Part shown: positions 19,362 through 27,924 of the stretch, piece after piece | How positions within the stretch are numbered: the first letter of the stretch is position 1 | How the letters are laid out: each line of letters opens with the position of its first letter | Assembly (NCBI GenBank): GCA_965221185.1 | Contig: OZ244866.1 | Span: forward strand, 682,001 to 746,000 | DNA length: 64,000 nt | Direction: 5' to 3' | From: Aldehydirespirator sp965221185 | GTDB lineage: Bacteria > Actinomycetota > Acidimicrobiia > Acidimicrobiales > Aldehydirespiratoraceae | Position numbers and translations under genes: made by a program | Notes under the pieces: generated by a model | Told to the model about the DNA's origin: nothing | The model's database searches: none | The model's input: only the letters and a program-made list of their open reading frames with translations

Positions 19362-19459
19362 GAGGCCGAGCGGATAGGTCGCGAATCGTCGTCGCAATAA
19401 CGAAGTCGACAGCGAGGCCGTGGCCTGAGCGGCCCGTGAGCGCAGCGAACAAGAGCGGG
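19362..19459 (-). repeat. Dispersed intergenic repeat, copy C (reverse)
   Basis: Distal arm GAGGCCGAGCGGATAGG at 19362-19378, 15 bp after the pdxT stop, and core from 19411 to 19459 ending GCGAACAAGAGCGG. It has one transition (GGCCTGAGC for GGCCCGAGC) relative to the other copies. Confidence 0.85.
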
Positions 19460-19503
19460 AAACCAAGTCTGATCGCCGCAGGCTCTGGCGCGGCCCGGAC
19501 GGA

Positions 19504-19509
19504 TAGGGT
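19504..19509 (+). promoter_or_regulatory. Leaderless-type -10 box (TAGGGT) of the YebC gene
   Basis: TAGGGT ends 7 nt before GTG 19517 with no SD in between. Confidence 0.5.
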
Positions 19510-19516
19510 CGGGACT

Positions 19517-20269
19517 GTGAGCGGGCACAGCAAATGGGCGACGATCAAGCATCGCAAAGGGGCCGCCGACGCCAAGCGGGGCAAGCTCTTCGCCAAGCTG
19601 ATCAAGCAGGTGGAGGTGGCCGCCCGGCAGGGCGGCGGGGATCTCGACGCCAACCCGACGCTGCGGACCATGTACCAGAAGGCGCGGGAGAACTCGGTTC
19701 CCCTAGACACCATCGAGCGCGCCGTCAAGCGGGGCACCGGCGAGCTCGAGGGCGTCAACTACGAGTCGGTTACCTACGAGGGGTATGCGCCAGGAGGGGT
19801 GGCGCTATACATCGAGTGCCTCACCGACAACCGCAACCGCACTGGCAGCGAGGTCCGCAGCACCCTCACCCGCAACGGTGGGTCGCTGGCCGAGCCCGGC
19901 TCGGTGGCCTGGCAGTTCGAGCGCAAGGGCCTCGTGCTCGTGCCCGCATCAGCGGCCGGCGAGGACGACCTGATGATGGTCGTGCTCGACGCTGGAGCCG
20001 AGGACCTCGACTCCGAGGGCGACACGTGGCGGGTCACTACCGACGCCGGTGATCTCAACACGGTCCGTGACGCGCTGGCTGCGGCCGAGATCCCCTTCGA
20101 GAGCGCCGACTTGGCGATGCTGCCAACCAGCACCGTGGCCGTCACCGAGCCGGGCGTCGCCCGCCAGGTGCTGAAGCTGATGGACCTCATCGACGATCTC
20201 GACGACGTGCAGGACGTGCACAGCAACTTCGACATCGGTGACGACCTCATGGAGGAGCTGGCCGGCTAG
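19517..20269 (+). CDS. yebC: YebC/PmpR-family DNA-binding transcriptional regulator
   Basis: 250-aa cytosolic protein. The hallmark N-terminus SGHSKWATIKHRKGAADAKRGK starts at residue 2, followed by NPTLRTMYQKARENSVP, the YEGYAPGGVALYIECLTDNRNRT block, and an acidic C-terminal domain. The GTG start is fixed by that N-terminus. The family regulates transcription in some bacteria, and some members act on ribosomes stalled at proline runs. It precedes ruvC, as it does in actinobacteria. Confidence 0.95.
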   Translation: MSGHSKWATIKHRKGAADAKRGKLFAKLIKQVEVAARQGGGDLDANPTLRTMYQKARENSVPLDTIERAVKRGTGELEGVNYESVTYEGYAPGGVALYIECLTDNRNRTGSEVRSTLTRNGGSLAEPGSVAWQFERKGLVLVPASAAGEDDLMMVVLDAGAEDLDSEGDTWRVTTDAGDLNTVRDALAAAEIPFESADLAMLPTSTVAVTEPGVARQVLKLMDLIDDLDDVQDVHSNFDIGDDLMEELAG

Positions 20270-20317
20270 GCCCGCTGGGGTGCCGGTGCCATCCGCGGCG
20301 TCACCCGAACTCTCCAA

Positions 20318-20323
20318 TAGAGT
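20318..20323 (+). promoter_or_regulatory. Leaderless-type -10 box (TAGAGT) of ruvC
   Basis: TAGAGT ends 7 nt before ATG 20331. Confidence 0.5.
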
Positions 20324-20330
20324 CGCGCGT

Positions 20331-20855
20331 ATGTTCGTGCTCGGCATAGATCCCGGGCTGTCGCGCTGCGGGTACGGCGCCGTGCGCCATGGACGCCGGC
20401 CCACAGCCGAGGCGGCCGGCGTGCTCAGGACCCCGGTCGAGATGGACCGGGCGTCGCGGCTGGCGGAGCTGCAGGCCGACGTCCGGGCGCTGATAGCGGA
20501 GCTGCGGCCCGATGTCGTGGCGGTGGAGCGGGTGCTGTTCCAGCGCAACGTTGCCACCGCGATGGCGGTGGGACAGGCCGTCGGCGTGGTGCTCGCCGAG
20601 TCAGCCGTGGCCGGTTGCGAGGTGGTGGAGTACTCGCCCAACGAGGTCAAGGAGGCGGTGGCAGGCTGGGGCGGCGCCGACAAGCAGGAGATCGCCGAGA
20701 TGGTGCGCGTGCTGCTCGGGCTGCCGGATCTGCTGCATCCTGCCGATGCCGCCGACGCGGTGGCCGTCGCGCTGTGCCACCTGGCCCGTGCTGGTCCGGT
20801 CGCGGCGGCGGCCCGGCAGGTCGGGAGGTCCGCGGAGAGGAGCGGCACCCGATGA
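20331..20855 (+). CDS. ruvC: Crossover junction endodeoxyribonuclease RuvC
   Basis: Holliday junction resolvase of 174 aa with an RNase H fold. The acidic active site is visible: Asp in GIDPGLSRCGYG, Glu in VAVERVLFQRN, and the aspartate pair in HPADAADAVAVAL. ATG 20331 matches the family N-terminus and follows a -10-like box. Its TGA overlaps the ruvA ATG, starting the ruvC-ruvA-ruvB set. Confidence 0.96.
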   Translation: MFVLGIDPGLSRCGYGAVRHGRRPTAEAAGVLRTPVEMDRASRLAELQADVRALIAELRPDVVAVERVLFQRNVATAMAVGQAVGVVLAESAVAGCEVVEYSPNEVKEAVAGWGGADKQEIAEMVRVLLGLPDLLHPADAADAVAVALCHLARAGPVAAAARQVGRSAERSGTR

Positions 20856-21466
20856 TCGGGTCGCTGCGGGGCACGCTGCTCGCCCGGTCGCCGGACGCTG
20901 AGCTGGTGGTCGAGGTGTCGGGCGTCGGTTACCGGGTGCAAGCGACTCCTGGAGCGGCCGCGGCGGCCGGCGCGCTGGGCTCGGAGGTCTTCGTCCACGT
21001 CTGCCACATCGTGCGCGAGGACGCGCAGACGCTGTACGGCTTCTCGACGCTGGACGAGCGGCGAACCTTCGAGGCTCTCATCGGGGCGCACGGAGTGGGC
21101 CCGGCGCTGGGGCTGTCGATCCTGGCAGTGCACGACCCTGACGGGCTGCGCCGGGCGGTGGCTTCCGACGATGTGGACATGTTGTGCCTGGTGCCCGGAG
21201 TGGGACCCAAGACCGCGGTGCGGATGCTGGTGGAGCTCAAGTCGCGCCTCGACCTGCCGGAGGTGGAGGCGCCCCCCGGCACCGACGGAGCCGCCGCCGC
21301 AGCGCCCTCGGCGCACGACGACGCCCGCGCCGACGTGCGCGCCGCGCTCGACGGGCTGGGCTACGGCATTGAAGAGATCCGCAGCGTGCTGGCCGACCTG
21401 CCCGCAGGCGATGACGCCGGACGGCTGCTGCGCGAGGCGCTGCGGCGCCTGGCCGGCGCAGCCTGA
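20852..21466 (+). CDS. ruvA: Holliday junction branch migration subunit RuvA
   Basis: 204-aa junction-binding subunit. Domain I starts MIGSLRGTLL with VVEVSGVGYRVQ. The helix-hairpin-helix region reads GAHGVGPALGLSIL and VPGVGPKTAVRMLVELKSRL. An Ala/Pro-rich linker (residues 138-160) leads to the C-terminal RuvB-binding helix bundle. ATGA overlap with ruvC indicates coupled translation. Confidence 0.96.
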   Translation: MIGSLRGTLLARSPDAELVVEVSGVGYRVQATPGAAAAAGALGSEVFVHVCHIVREDAQTLYGFSTLDERRTFEALIGAHGVGPALGLSILAVHDPDGLRRAVASDDVDMLCLVPGVGPKTAVRMLVELKSRLDLPEVEAPPGTDGAAAAAPSAHDDARADVRAALDGLGYGIEEIRSVLADLPAGDDAGRLLREALRRLAGAA

Positions 21467-21564
21467 GAGGCCGAGCGGATAGGCAGAAATTGATGGGGGG
21501 ACTCGGGAGACGTGGAGCGAGGCCGTGGCCCGAGCGGCCCGTGAGCGCAGCGAACAAGAGCGGG
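21467..21564 (-). repeat. Dispersed intergenic repeat, copy D (reverse)
   Basis: The distal arm GAGGCCGAGCGGATAGG begins at the base right after the ruvA TGA, and the core runs from 21515 to 21564. The copy separates ruvA from ruvB, which are adjacent in most actinobacteria. Confidence 0.88.
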
Positions 21565-21627
21565 AGACGCATCGCTTCACCGCGGGCGAAGACACCCATC
21601 CGCGCGGCCACTAAGGCGCTGAGAGCG

Positions 21628-21633
21628 TAGGGT
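21628..21633 (+). promoter_or_regulatory. Leaderless-type -10 box (TAGGGT) of ruvB
   Basis: TAGGGT ends 8 nt before ATG 21642 with no SD. Confidence 0.5.
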
Positions 21634-21641
21634 CGCCGATC

Positions 21642-22745
21642 ATGTCCCGCTCCGAGATCCTGGCCCGGCCCGAGGGCGTCGGCGCCGCGGCCAGCGCTGA
21701 GGCGCCGACCGACAGGGCCGAGGAGCTGCTGTCGCCCGTCCCGCTGCCTTCGGACCGCTTGGGCGAGGCCGCGCTCAGGCCCCGCACGCTTCAGGATTTC
21801 GTCGGCCAGAGCGAGCTGAAGGGCCACCTCGACGTGCTGCTCGGCGCGGCCCGCATGCGCCGCGAGCCGGTCGACCACCTGCTGTTCGCCGGGCCGCCCG
21901 GTCTCGGCAAGACCACCCTGGCCCACATTGTCGCCAACGAGCTCGACGCCCATCTCCAGACCACCTCGGGCCCGGCTGTGGAGCGGGCCGGTGACCTCGC
22001 GGCCATGCTCACCAAGCTGGAGGCCGGCGACGTGCTGTTCATCGACGAGATCCATCGCCTGCCCCGGCCGGTCGAGGAGGTGCTCTACCCGGCCATGGAA
22101 GACTTCCGCATCGACATCGTGCTCGGCAAGGGGCCCGCGGCCCGCTCGATCCCGCTGGACCTGGCGCCGTTCACGCTGGTCGGCGCCACCACCCGCACCG
22201 GCCTCATCACCGGGCCGCTGCGCGACCGCTTCGGGCTGGTGGCCCGGCTCGACTTCTACACCGTCGACGACTTGGTGTCGATCGTGGAGCGCACCGCGGG
22301 GATCCTTGACGTGAGCATCGACACAGCTGGTTCTGCAGAGGTCGCGGGGCGGGCCCGGGGCACGCCCCGCATCGCCAACCGCCTGCTTCGGCAGGTGCGA
22401 GACTTCGCCGACGTGCACCGCGACGGCCGTATCGACGCGACGGTGGCCGCCGACGGCCTGGCCTTCTTCGGGGTCGACGAGCTGGGACTCGATCGGGCCT
22501 CCCGGGCTGTGCTGGAGGCCCTGTGCGGCAACTTCGGAGGCGGTCCCGTCGGACTGTCCACCCTGGCCATCGCGGTCAGTGAGCCGACCGAGACGGTCGA
22601 AGACGTCTACGAGCCGTACCTGATACAGCAGGGGCTGCTGATGCGCACGCCCAGGGGCAGGGTGGCCACGGCCGCAGCCTGGGTTCATCTCGGCCTGGAG
22701 GCGCCCCAGAGCGACCCGGGCGCCCATCCGGGCCTGTTCACCTGA
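21642..22745 (+). CDS. ruvB: Holliday junction branch migration DNA helicase RuvB
   Basis: AAA+ motor of 367 aa that drives branch migration with RuvA. It carries the N-terminal LRPRTLQDFVGQ, Walker A GPPGLGKTT near residue 87, Walker B LFIDEIHRL, sensor 1 GATTRTG, the arginine finger region GPLRDRFG, and the C-terminal winged-helix ending in TPRGRVATAAAWVHLG. The N-terminal extension of about 40 residues is longer than in E. coli. It has its own promoter-like box because repeat D lies between it and ruvA. Confidence 0.97.
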   Translation: MSRSEILARPEGVGAAASAEAPTDRAEELLSPVPLPSDRLGEAALRPRTLQDFVGQSELKGHLDVLLGAARMRREPVDHLLFAGPPGLGKTTLAHIVANELDAHLQTTSGPAVERAGDLAAMLTKLEAGDVLFIDEIHRLPRPVEEVLYPAMEDFRIDIVLGKGPAARSIPLDLAPFTLVGATTRTGLITGPLRDRFGLVARLDFYTVDDLVSIVERTAGILDVSIDTAGSAEVAGRARGTPRIANRLLRQVRDFADVHRDGRIDATVAADGLAFFGVDELGLDRASRAVLEALCGNFGGGPVGLSTLAIAVSEPTETVEDVYEPYLIQQGLLMRTPRGRVATAAAWVHLGLEAPQSDPGAHPGLFT

Positions 22746-22780
22746 GCAGCGGGCCCACGCCGACGCCCGCTGCTGCTGAG

Positions 22781-23827
22781 ATGGCGCTGCCGTCCACTCC
22801 CGCCGATCTGGACTATGACCTGCCGCCCGCGGCCATAGCCCAATCGCCACTGCCGCAGCGCGACCGGGCCCGGCTGCTGGTGGACGGCGCCGACGGCATC
22901 TCGCACCGCCGGGTAAGCGATCTGCCCGAACTGCTCGGCCCGGGCGACGTTGTGGTCGTCAACGACACCCGGGTGCTGCCGGCCCGGCTGCGGATGCGCC
23001 GGGCCACGGGCGGCGCAGTGGAGGTGCTGCTGCTGCACCAGCGCGACGACGGCGACTGGGAGGCGCTGGTCCGCCCGTCGCGCCGGCTGCGGCCCGGGGA
23101 GGTGGTGGCGCCCGGAGCGGGCCGCACCCAAGCGAGTGTGGAGATCCGCGACGACTTCGGGGAGGGGCGGCGGGTTGTCCGGGTCCACACCGGTGGGCGG
23201 CCTCTACTGGAGGTGCTCGGCGAGATCGGCGCCGTTCCGCTGCCTCCCTACATCGCCACCGGCATCGACGACCCCGAGCGCTACCAGACGGTGTACGCCC
23301 GCCGGGCGGCCTCCGCTGCAGCCCCGACCGCGGGCCTGCACTTCACTGATGAACTCCTCGGGCGGGTGCGAGCCGCCGGAGCCGAGGTAGTGGCCGTCGA
23401 GTTGGCTGTCGGCCTCGACACGTTCCGTCCCATCACTGCGGCCCGTCTCGACGACCACGACATCCACACCGAGCAGTACTGCGTGCCATCCGAGGTCCAG
23501 CAGGCGCTGGGCCGGGCCGGCCGGGTCGTGGCGGTGGGAACCACCGTCGTGCGCTGCCTGGAGGCGTGGGCGGCCACCGGCGAGGCGTCCGGTCGCACCA
23601 GCCTGTTCATCCGCCGGCCCTACGAATGGCGCGTCGTCGACGCGCTGATGACGAACTTCCATATGCCGCGCTCAACGCTGCTGTGCCTGCTCGACGCGTT
23701 CGTCGGCCCTCGCTGGCGCACGCTCTACGCGGCTGCGCTGGAGCAGGGCTACCGGTTCCTGTCCTTCGGCGACGCCATGTTCGTGTCCCGCGCCGAGCTT
23801 GCCGGCCCAGTTGCAGGAGCACCGTGA
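22781..23827 (+). CDS. queA: S-adenosylmethionine:tRNA ribosyltransferase-isomerase
   Basis: Queuosine pathway enzyme (348 aa) that transfers and isomerises the ribosyl group of SAM onto preQ1-tRNA to give epoxyqueuosine. Family motifs seen are DYDLPPAAIAQSPLPQRDRARLL near the N-terminus, VVNDTRVLPARL, EVLLLHQ, APTAGLHFTDELL, GLDTFRPI and NFHMPRSTLLCLLDAF. It ends in TGATG overlapping tgt, so the two queuosine genes are coupled. QueA needs preQ1-tRNA as substrate, which implies a working Tgt. Confidence 0.95.
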   Translation: MALPSTPADLDYDLPPAAIAQSPLPQRDRARLLVDGADGISHRRVSDLPELLGPGDVVVVNDTRVLPARLRMRRATGGAVEVLLLHQRDDGDWEALVRPSRRLRPGEVVAPGAGRTQASVEIRDDFGEGRRVVRVHTGGRPLLEVLGEIGAVPLPPYIATGIDDPERYQTVYARRAASAAAPTAGLHFTDELLGRVRAAGAEVVAVELAVGLDTFRPITAARLDDHDIHTEQYCVPSEVQQALGRAGRVVAVGTTVVRCLEAWAATGEASGRTSLFIRRPYEWRVVDALMTNFHMPRSTLLCLLDAFVGPRWRTLYAAALEQGYRFLSFGDAMFVSRAELAGPVAGAP

Positions 23828-24936
23828 TGCGCCCCGCCTTCCGGATCGAGAGCACCGCGGGCGGCGCCCGCACCGGGACGGTCACAACGGCCAGGGGCAG
23901 CTTCGCAACGCCGTGCTTCATGCCGGTGGGCACCCGCGGCGCGGTGAAGCATCTCGACTCGTCGGATCTGGAGGCCCTGGGCGTGGAGGTCGTGCTGGCC
24001 AACACCTACCACCTGATGCTCCGGCCCGGGTCCGAGACCGTCGCCCGGCTCGGCGGGATCCACGGCTTCGCCCGCTGGGGGGGCCATGTGCTCACCGACT
24101 CGGGCGGATACCAGATCTACTCGCTTGACCCGGACGTGGACGACGACGGCGCTAGCTTCGCATCGGTCTACGACGGCTCGAAGTGCCGGCTCACGCCCGA
24201 GGACGCGGTGAGAGAGCAGGCCCTGATCGGTGCCGACATAACCGTGGTGCTCGACGTCTGCCCCTCCGCGGTGGCGGATCTCCCGGTCCTTCAGGAGGCG
24301 GTCCGCCGCACTGCCATCTGGGCTCGCCGCGGCCGCGACGCGTTCGGAGCCCACCCCGACGCGGCGCAGCGCCAGTGCCAGTTCGGCATCGTGCAGGGCG
24401 GCGCCGACATCGAACTGCGGCGCGAGTCCGCCGAGCGCACCGTCGAGATCGGATTCGACGGGTACGCGGTGGGAGGGCTGTCGGTGGGCGAGGAGCGCCC
24501 CCAGATGCTGGCCGCGCTCGAGGCGTGCACCGCCGCGCTCCCGGTCGACAGCCCCCGCTATTTCATGGGCTTGGGTGACCCGGTGGGCATCGTGGAGGCG
24601 GTCGCCCGCGGCATCGACATGTTCGACTGCGTTCTGCCCACCCGCCTGGGCCGCCACGGCACCGTCCTCAGCGACGCGGGCCGCTACAACCTCGCGGCCG
24701 CCCGACATGCCGGCAGCGACGAGCCCCTCGACCCCTCCTTCGTTGACAGTCCGGCCGGCCGTTGGTCCCGCGGCTACCTCCGCCACCTGCTCGTCACCCA
24801 CGAGCCGACCGCGGCCCGGCTGGTCACCCTCCACAATCTGGCGTGGCTGTTGCGGCTCATGGATCAGGTGCGCGCCGCGGTGCGGTCCGGGACTTTCGAG
24901 GAGATGCGCGCAGGCGTGGGCCGCATCTGGGCCTAG
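23827..24936 (+). CDS. tgt: tRNA-guanine transglycosylase-family protein lacking the zinc cysteines
   Basis: Base-exchange enzyme that inserts preQ1 at G34 of tRNAs with GUN anticodons. 369 aa, normal size. The TIM-barrel active site is intact: Asp91 in LTDSGGYQ, LDVCP, GYAVGGLSVGE, and the nucleophile Asp266 in GIDMFDCVLPTR. The C-terminal zinc motif, normally C-x-C-x2-C followed by a histidine, reads FVDSPA: Phe305, Asp307 and Ala310 stand where cysteines belong, while His336 in TLHNL remains. The flanks RWSRGYLRHL align well, so this is substitution and not misalignment. ATG 23827 overlaps the queA stop; GTG 23824 is possible. Confidence 0.9.
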   Translation: MRPAFRIESTAGGARTGTVTTARGSFATPCFMPVGTRGAVKHLDSSDLEALGVEVVLANTYHLMLRPGSETVARLGGIHGFARWGGHVLTDSGGYQIYSLDPDVDDDGASFASVYDGSKCRLTPEDAVREQALIGADITVVLDVCPSAVADLPVLQEAVRRTAIWARRGRDAFGAHPDAAQRQCQFGIVQGGADIELRRESAERTVEIGFDGYAVGGLSVGEERPQMLAALEACTAALPVDSPRYFMGLGDPVGIVEAVARGIDMFDCVLPTRLGRHGTVLSDAGRYNLAAARHAGSDEPLDPSFVDSPAGRWSRGYLRHLLVTHEPTAARLVTLHNLAWLLRLMDQVRAAVRSGTFEEMRAGVGRIWA

Positions 24937-24939
24937 GCT
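24934..24939 (+). promoter_or_regulatory. Leaderless-type -10 box (TAGGCT) of yajC
   Basis: TAGGCT ends 6 nt before ATG 24946 and overlaps the tgt stop codon (TAG). Confidence 0.5.
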
Positions 24940-24945
24940 CGCGGG

Positions 24946-25257
24946 ATGGATATCGGATCCGTTTTTTTCCTCGTTCTCGTAATCGGCGCCTTCTACTACC
25001 TGCTGCTGCGTCCCCAGCAGAAGCGCGAGAAGGCCCGCCGGGAGCTAGTGCGCTCCCTGCAGGCGGGTGACGAGGTGGTGACCAACGCCGGTATCCACGG
25101 CGTCGTGGCGGAGGTCGAGGACGCCATCGTGTGGCTCGAGGTGGCTCCGGATGTGGAGCTGAAGGTCTCCCGGGACGCCATCGCCGGCAAGGTGGCCGAG
25201 ACTGCCGACGAGTCCGCCGAGCCCGCCGGCGACGCCGACGACTCGGCGGCCGGCTAG
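24946..25257 (+). CDS. yajC: Preprotein translocase subunit YajC
   Basis: Small Sec accessory protein (103 aa). One N-terminal membrane helix (residues 4-22) ends in the family motif YYLLLRPQQKREK, followed by the cytosolic domain LQAGDEVVTNAGIHGVV and an acidic Asp/Ala-rich tail. It is encoded just before secD and secF, the usual order, and associates with SecDF-YidC at the membrane. Confidence 0.93.
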   Translation: MDIGSVFFLVLVIGAFYYLLLRPQQKREKARRELVRSLQAGDEVVTNAGIHGVVAEVEDAIVWLEVAPDVELKVSRDAIAGKVAETADESAEPAGDADDSAAG

Positions 25258-25304
25258 GCCTCGAACATTCCGAGGGGGCCCCGGGCGGGCCCGCGGGAGG
25301 CACC

Positions 25305-26756
25305 GTGCGCCGGCAGCTCGTCTATGTGATCGGCATCGTTGCCCTCGCCGTGGCCGGGATGGTGTACACGGTGGTCGCCGGCAACGAGCCCCTGCTCGGC
25401 CTTGACCTTCAGGGCGGCGCCAGCGTGGTGCTGGAGCCGACCCGGGCCGCGGAGCCCGATGAGCTGGACGTGGCGGTGGCGATCATCCGCAACCGCGTCG
25501 ACGGCCTCGGCGTTGCCGAGCCCGAGATCTCCACGCAGGGCGGCAACATACTCGTGCAGCTCCCCGGCGTCAACGAGCAGCAGCGAGCGCTGGACCTCGT
25601 GGGTCAGACCGCGGAGCTGCGGTTCCGCCCGGTGCTGAGCGTGCTGCCCGAGAGCGTTCTCGAGGGCGCCGGCAGCGAAGACCCGCTACTGGCCTCGTTC
25701 GCGCTCACCGAGGGCGAGGCCGCCGCCGCCGCCGAGGTGGTGTTGCCCCTCTACGACGACGACCGCAACGTCGAGTTCCGCTACCGGCTCGGCCCCACCG
25801 CGGTCGCCGGCGACGGCCTCGAGGGCGCTGTTGCCCAATACAACGCCCTGGCTGGGATCGGCTGGTTCGTGGCACCCACGTTCAAGCCGGGATCCGAAGG
25901 CATCGACCTGTTCAACCACGTAAGCTTCAGATGCCATGGCCGCGACCCGTCGTGCCCCACCGGGCAGGTGGCCATAGAACTCGACAACGAGGTGGTGAGC
26001 GCGCCGGCAGTACAGGGCGACAACGCCTTCTTCGAGCCGTTCGAGCGTTCCAGCATCACCATCTCCGGGGGCTTCAGCGAGGAAGAGGCCCGCGACATGG
26101 CCCTCGTGCTCGACTACGGCGCTCTGCCAGTGGAGCTGGAGGCCCAGCAGAGCCAGATCGTGTCGGCGTCGCTGGGAACCGACGCCCTCTCCGCCGGTGT
26201 CCTCGCGGGCCTCATCGGGCTGGGGCTGGTGTCGGTGTACCTGATCGCGTACTACCGCCTGCTGGGCCTGGTGGCCATCGCCAGCCTGGGCCTGTCGGGC
26301 GCGATGCTGTGGACGATCATCGCCTGGCTGGGCGAGTCGCAGGGGCTCGCGCTGACCCTGGCCGGTGTCACCGGCCTCATCGTTGCCATCGGCGTGTCGG
26401 TCGACTCCAACGTCGTCTACTTCGAGCACCTCAAGGAGGACGTGCGCTCGGGCCGGACATTGCGCTCGGCGGTTGACCGCGCCTTCCCGGTGGCGTACTC
26501 CACGATCGTCAAGGCGGACTGCGCGTCGCTGATCGCGGCCGCCGTCCTGTACTGGCTGACCTCCGGTCCGGTGCGCGGCTTCGCCCTGTACCTGGGGCTG
26601 GCCACGATCCTCGACCTCGTCGCGACGTACTTCTTCATGGGGCCGCTGATCGGTCTGATGTCCCGAGGGTCGGGCCTGTACGCCCATCCGGGCCGGTTCG
26701 GAATACCCGCCTCCCTGGCGCGGCCCCAGACCCGGCAGCCGGGAGCGACGCCATGA
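25305..26756 (+). CDS. secD: Protein translocase subunit SecD
   Basis: Proton-driven translocation factor of 483 aa. The first helix (residues 5-24) is followed by the D1 motif GLDLQGGASVVLE, the periplasmic P1 domain, and the second half with GTDALSAGVLAGLIGLGLV. The RND helices include the conserved VSVDSNVVYFE and the terminal helix near LVATYFFMGP. The GTG start is chosen for its GGGAGG ribosome site and correct N-terminus. It overlaps secF by ATGA. Confidence 0.94.
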   Translation: MRRQLVYVIGIVALAVAGMVYTVVAGNEPLLGLDLQGGASVVLEPTRAAEPDELDVAVAIIRNRVDGLGVAEPEISTQGGNILVQLPGVNEQQRALDLVGQTAELRFRPVLSVLPESVLEGAGSEDPLLASFALTEGEAAAAAEVVLPLYDDDRNVEFRYRLGPTAVAGDGLEGAVAQYNALAGIGWFVAPTFKPGSEGIDLFNHVSFRCHGRDPSCPTGQVAIELDNEVVSAPAVQGDNAFFEPFERSSITISGGFSEEEARDMALVLDYGALPVELEAQQSQIVSASLGTDALSAGVLAGLIGLGLVSVYLIAYYRLLGLVAIASLGLSGAMLWTIIAWLGESQGLALTLAGVTGLIVAIGVSVDSNVVYFEHLKEDVRSGRTLRSAVDRAFPVAYSTIVKADCASLIAAAVLYWLTSGPVRGFALYLGLATILDLVATYFFMGPLIGLMSRGSGLYAHPGRFGIPASLARPQTRQPGATP

Positions 26757-27889
26757 CGGGCTGGTCCCCGCGCTGGCTGGCCTCCGCGTACCGGGGAGAG
26801 CAGCAGATCGACTTCCCGAGGCTCTGGAAGCGGGCCCTGATCGGCTCGCTCGCCGCGGTGTTGGTGAGTCTCGGCAGCTTCGCCGTGCGGGGCGTCGATC
26901 TGGGCATCGAGTTCGAGGGGGGAACGTCCTGGGAGGTGCCGGCGCCAGCAGTGTCGGTGGCGGAGGTCCGCGACGCTCTGCGGGGCACCGGCGCGGCCGA
27001 CGCCAAGATCCAGACACTCGGCGGCGACACGATCCGGGTGCGGGCCGACGTCGAGGGGGCCGAGGCGGTGGACGGCGTGCGCAACGCCTTGGCCGAGCTG
27101 GCCGGCGTCACCGGCGACGACGTGAGCGTCACCACCGTCGGCCCGTCGTGGGGCTCTGAGATCACCGGCCAGGCCCGCACCGCCTTGATCGCCTTCTTCG
27201 CGATCATCGCCGCCTACATCGCGGTCAGGCTCGAGTGGAGGATGGCCGTGGGGGCGCTGCTGGCGGTGTCCCACGACATCGTGGTGTCGGTGGGCTTCTA
27301 CTCGCTGTTCCAGTTCGAGATCACCCCGGCCACGGTCATCGCGTTCCTTACGATCATGGGCTACTCGCTCTACGACACGATCGTCGTCTACGACAAGGTG
27401 CGCGAGGTGGTGGGCAGGGTGTCGGCCACCGGCCGCTACACCTACACCGAGATGATGAACCTGTCCCTCAACCAGGTGCTGATGCGCTCGGTCAACACGT
27501 CGATCACGTCGATGATCCCGGTGGTGTCGATGCTGGTGATCGGCTCGTTCGTGCTGGGAGCGGTCACGCTGCAGGAGTTCGCCATCGCCCTTCTGGTGGG
27601 CATCCTGGTGGGCACCTACTCTTCGTTGTTCGTAGCAGCCGCGGTGGTGGCCAGGATGAAGGAGCGCGAGCCCGCCTACATCGAGATCGCCGAGAGGATC
27701 CGCCTGCGCGGTGGCGGGCAAGGCGGCACGGCCACCCGCACCATCGCGGCCGACGACGCAGTGCTGGGAGAGGCGGCCGCAGCCAAACGGTCGACCGCAG
27801 CCCGGCGGGCCGGACCGGCTCCCCGGGAGGCGGCAGGATCGGCGCCCGGCGCCATCCCCCCGCGTCCCCGCAAGAAGAAGAAGCGTTGA
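26753..27889 (+). CDS. secF: Protein translocase subunit SecF
   Basis: Partner of SecD (378 aa). First membrane helix near residues 30-50, the GIEFEGGTSWEV motif, then five helices with SHDIVVSVGFYSLF, the conserved SLYDTIVVYDKVRE and LNQVLMRSVNTSITS. The C-terminal 75 residues form a basic Ala/Arg-rich cytosolic extension ending in a Lys run, a feature of actinobacterial SecF. ATGA overlap with secD means coupled translation. Confidence 0.95.
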   Translation: MTGWSPRWLASAYRGEQQIDFPRLWKRALIGSLAAVLVSLGSFAVRGVDLGIEFEGGTSWEVPAPAVSVAEVRDALRGTGAADAKIQTLGGDTIRVRADVEGAEAVDGVRNALAELAGVTGDDVSVTTVGPSWGSEITGQARTALIAFFAIIAAYIAVRLEWRMAVGALLAVSHDIVVSVGFYSLFQFEITPATVIAFLTIMGYSLYDTIVVYDKVREVVGRVSATGRYTYTEMMNLSLNQVLMRSVNTSITSMIPVVSMLVIGSFVLGAVTLQEFAIALLVGILVGTYSSLFVAAAVVARMKEREPAYIEIAERIRLRGGGQGGTATRTIAADDAVLGEAAAAKRSTAARRAGPAPREAAGSAPGAIPPRPRKKKKR

Positions 27890-27924
27890 ACGCCGTGGCC
27901 CGCGCTCGGGGGGAGCCGATCTAG

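Noticed and set aside
19410..19460. Possible conserved peptide RPWPERPVSAANKSG encoded in the repeat core
   Set aside because: The same peptide appears wherever the repeat lies, but without consistent starts, stops or flanking frames. The conservation is at DNA level.
23827..24936. DpdA-like (DNA 7-deazaguanine) enzyme instead of Tgt
   Set aside because: Overall length, active-site motifs and coupling to queA fit tRNA Tgt; no dpd genes are nearby.
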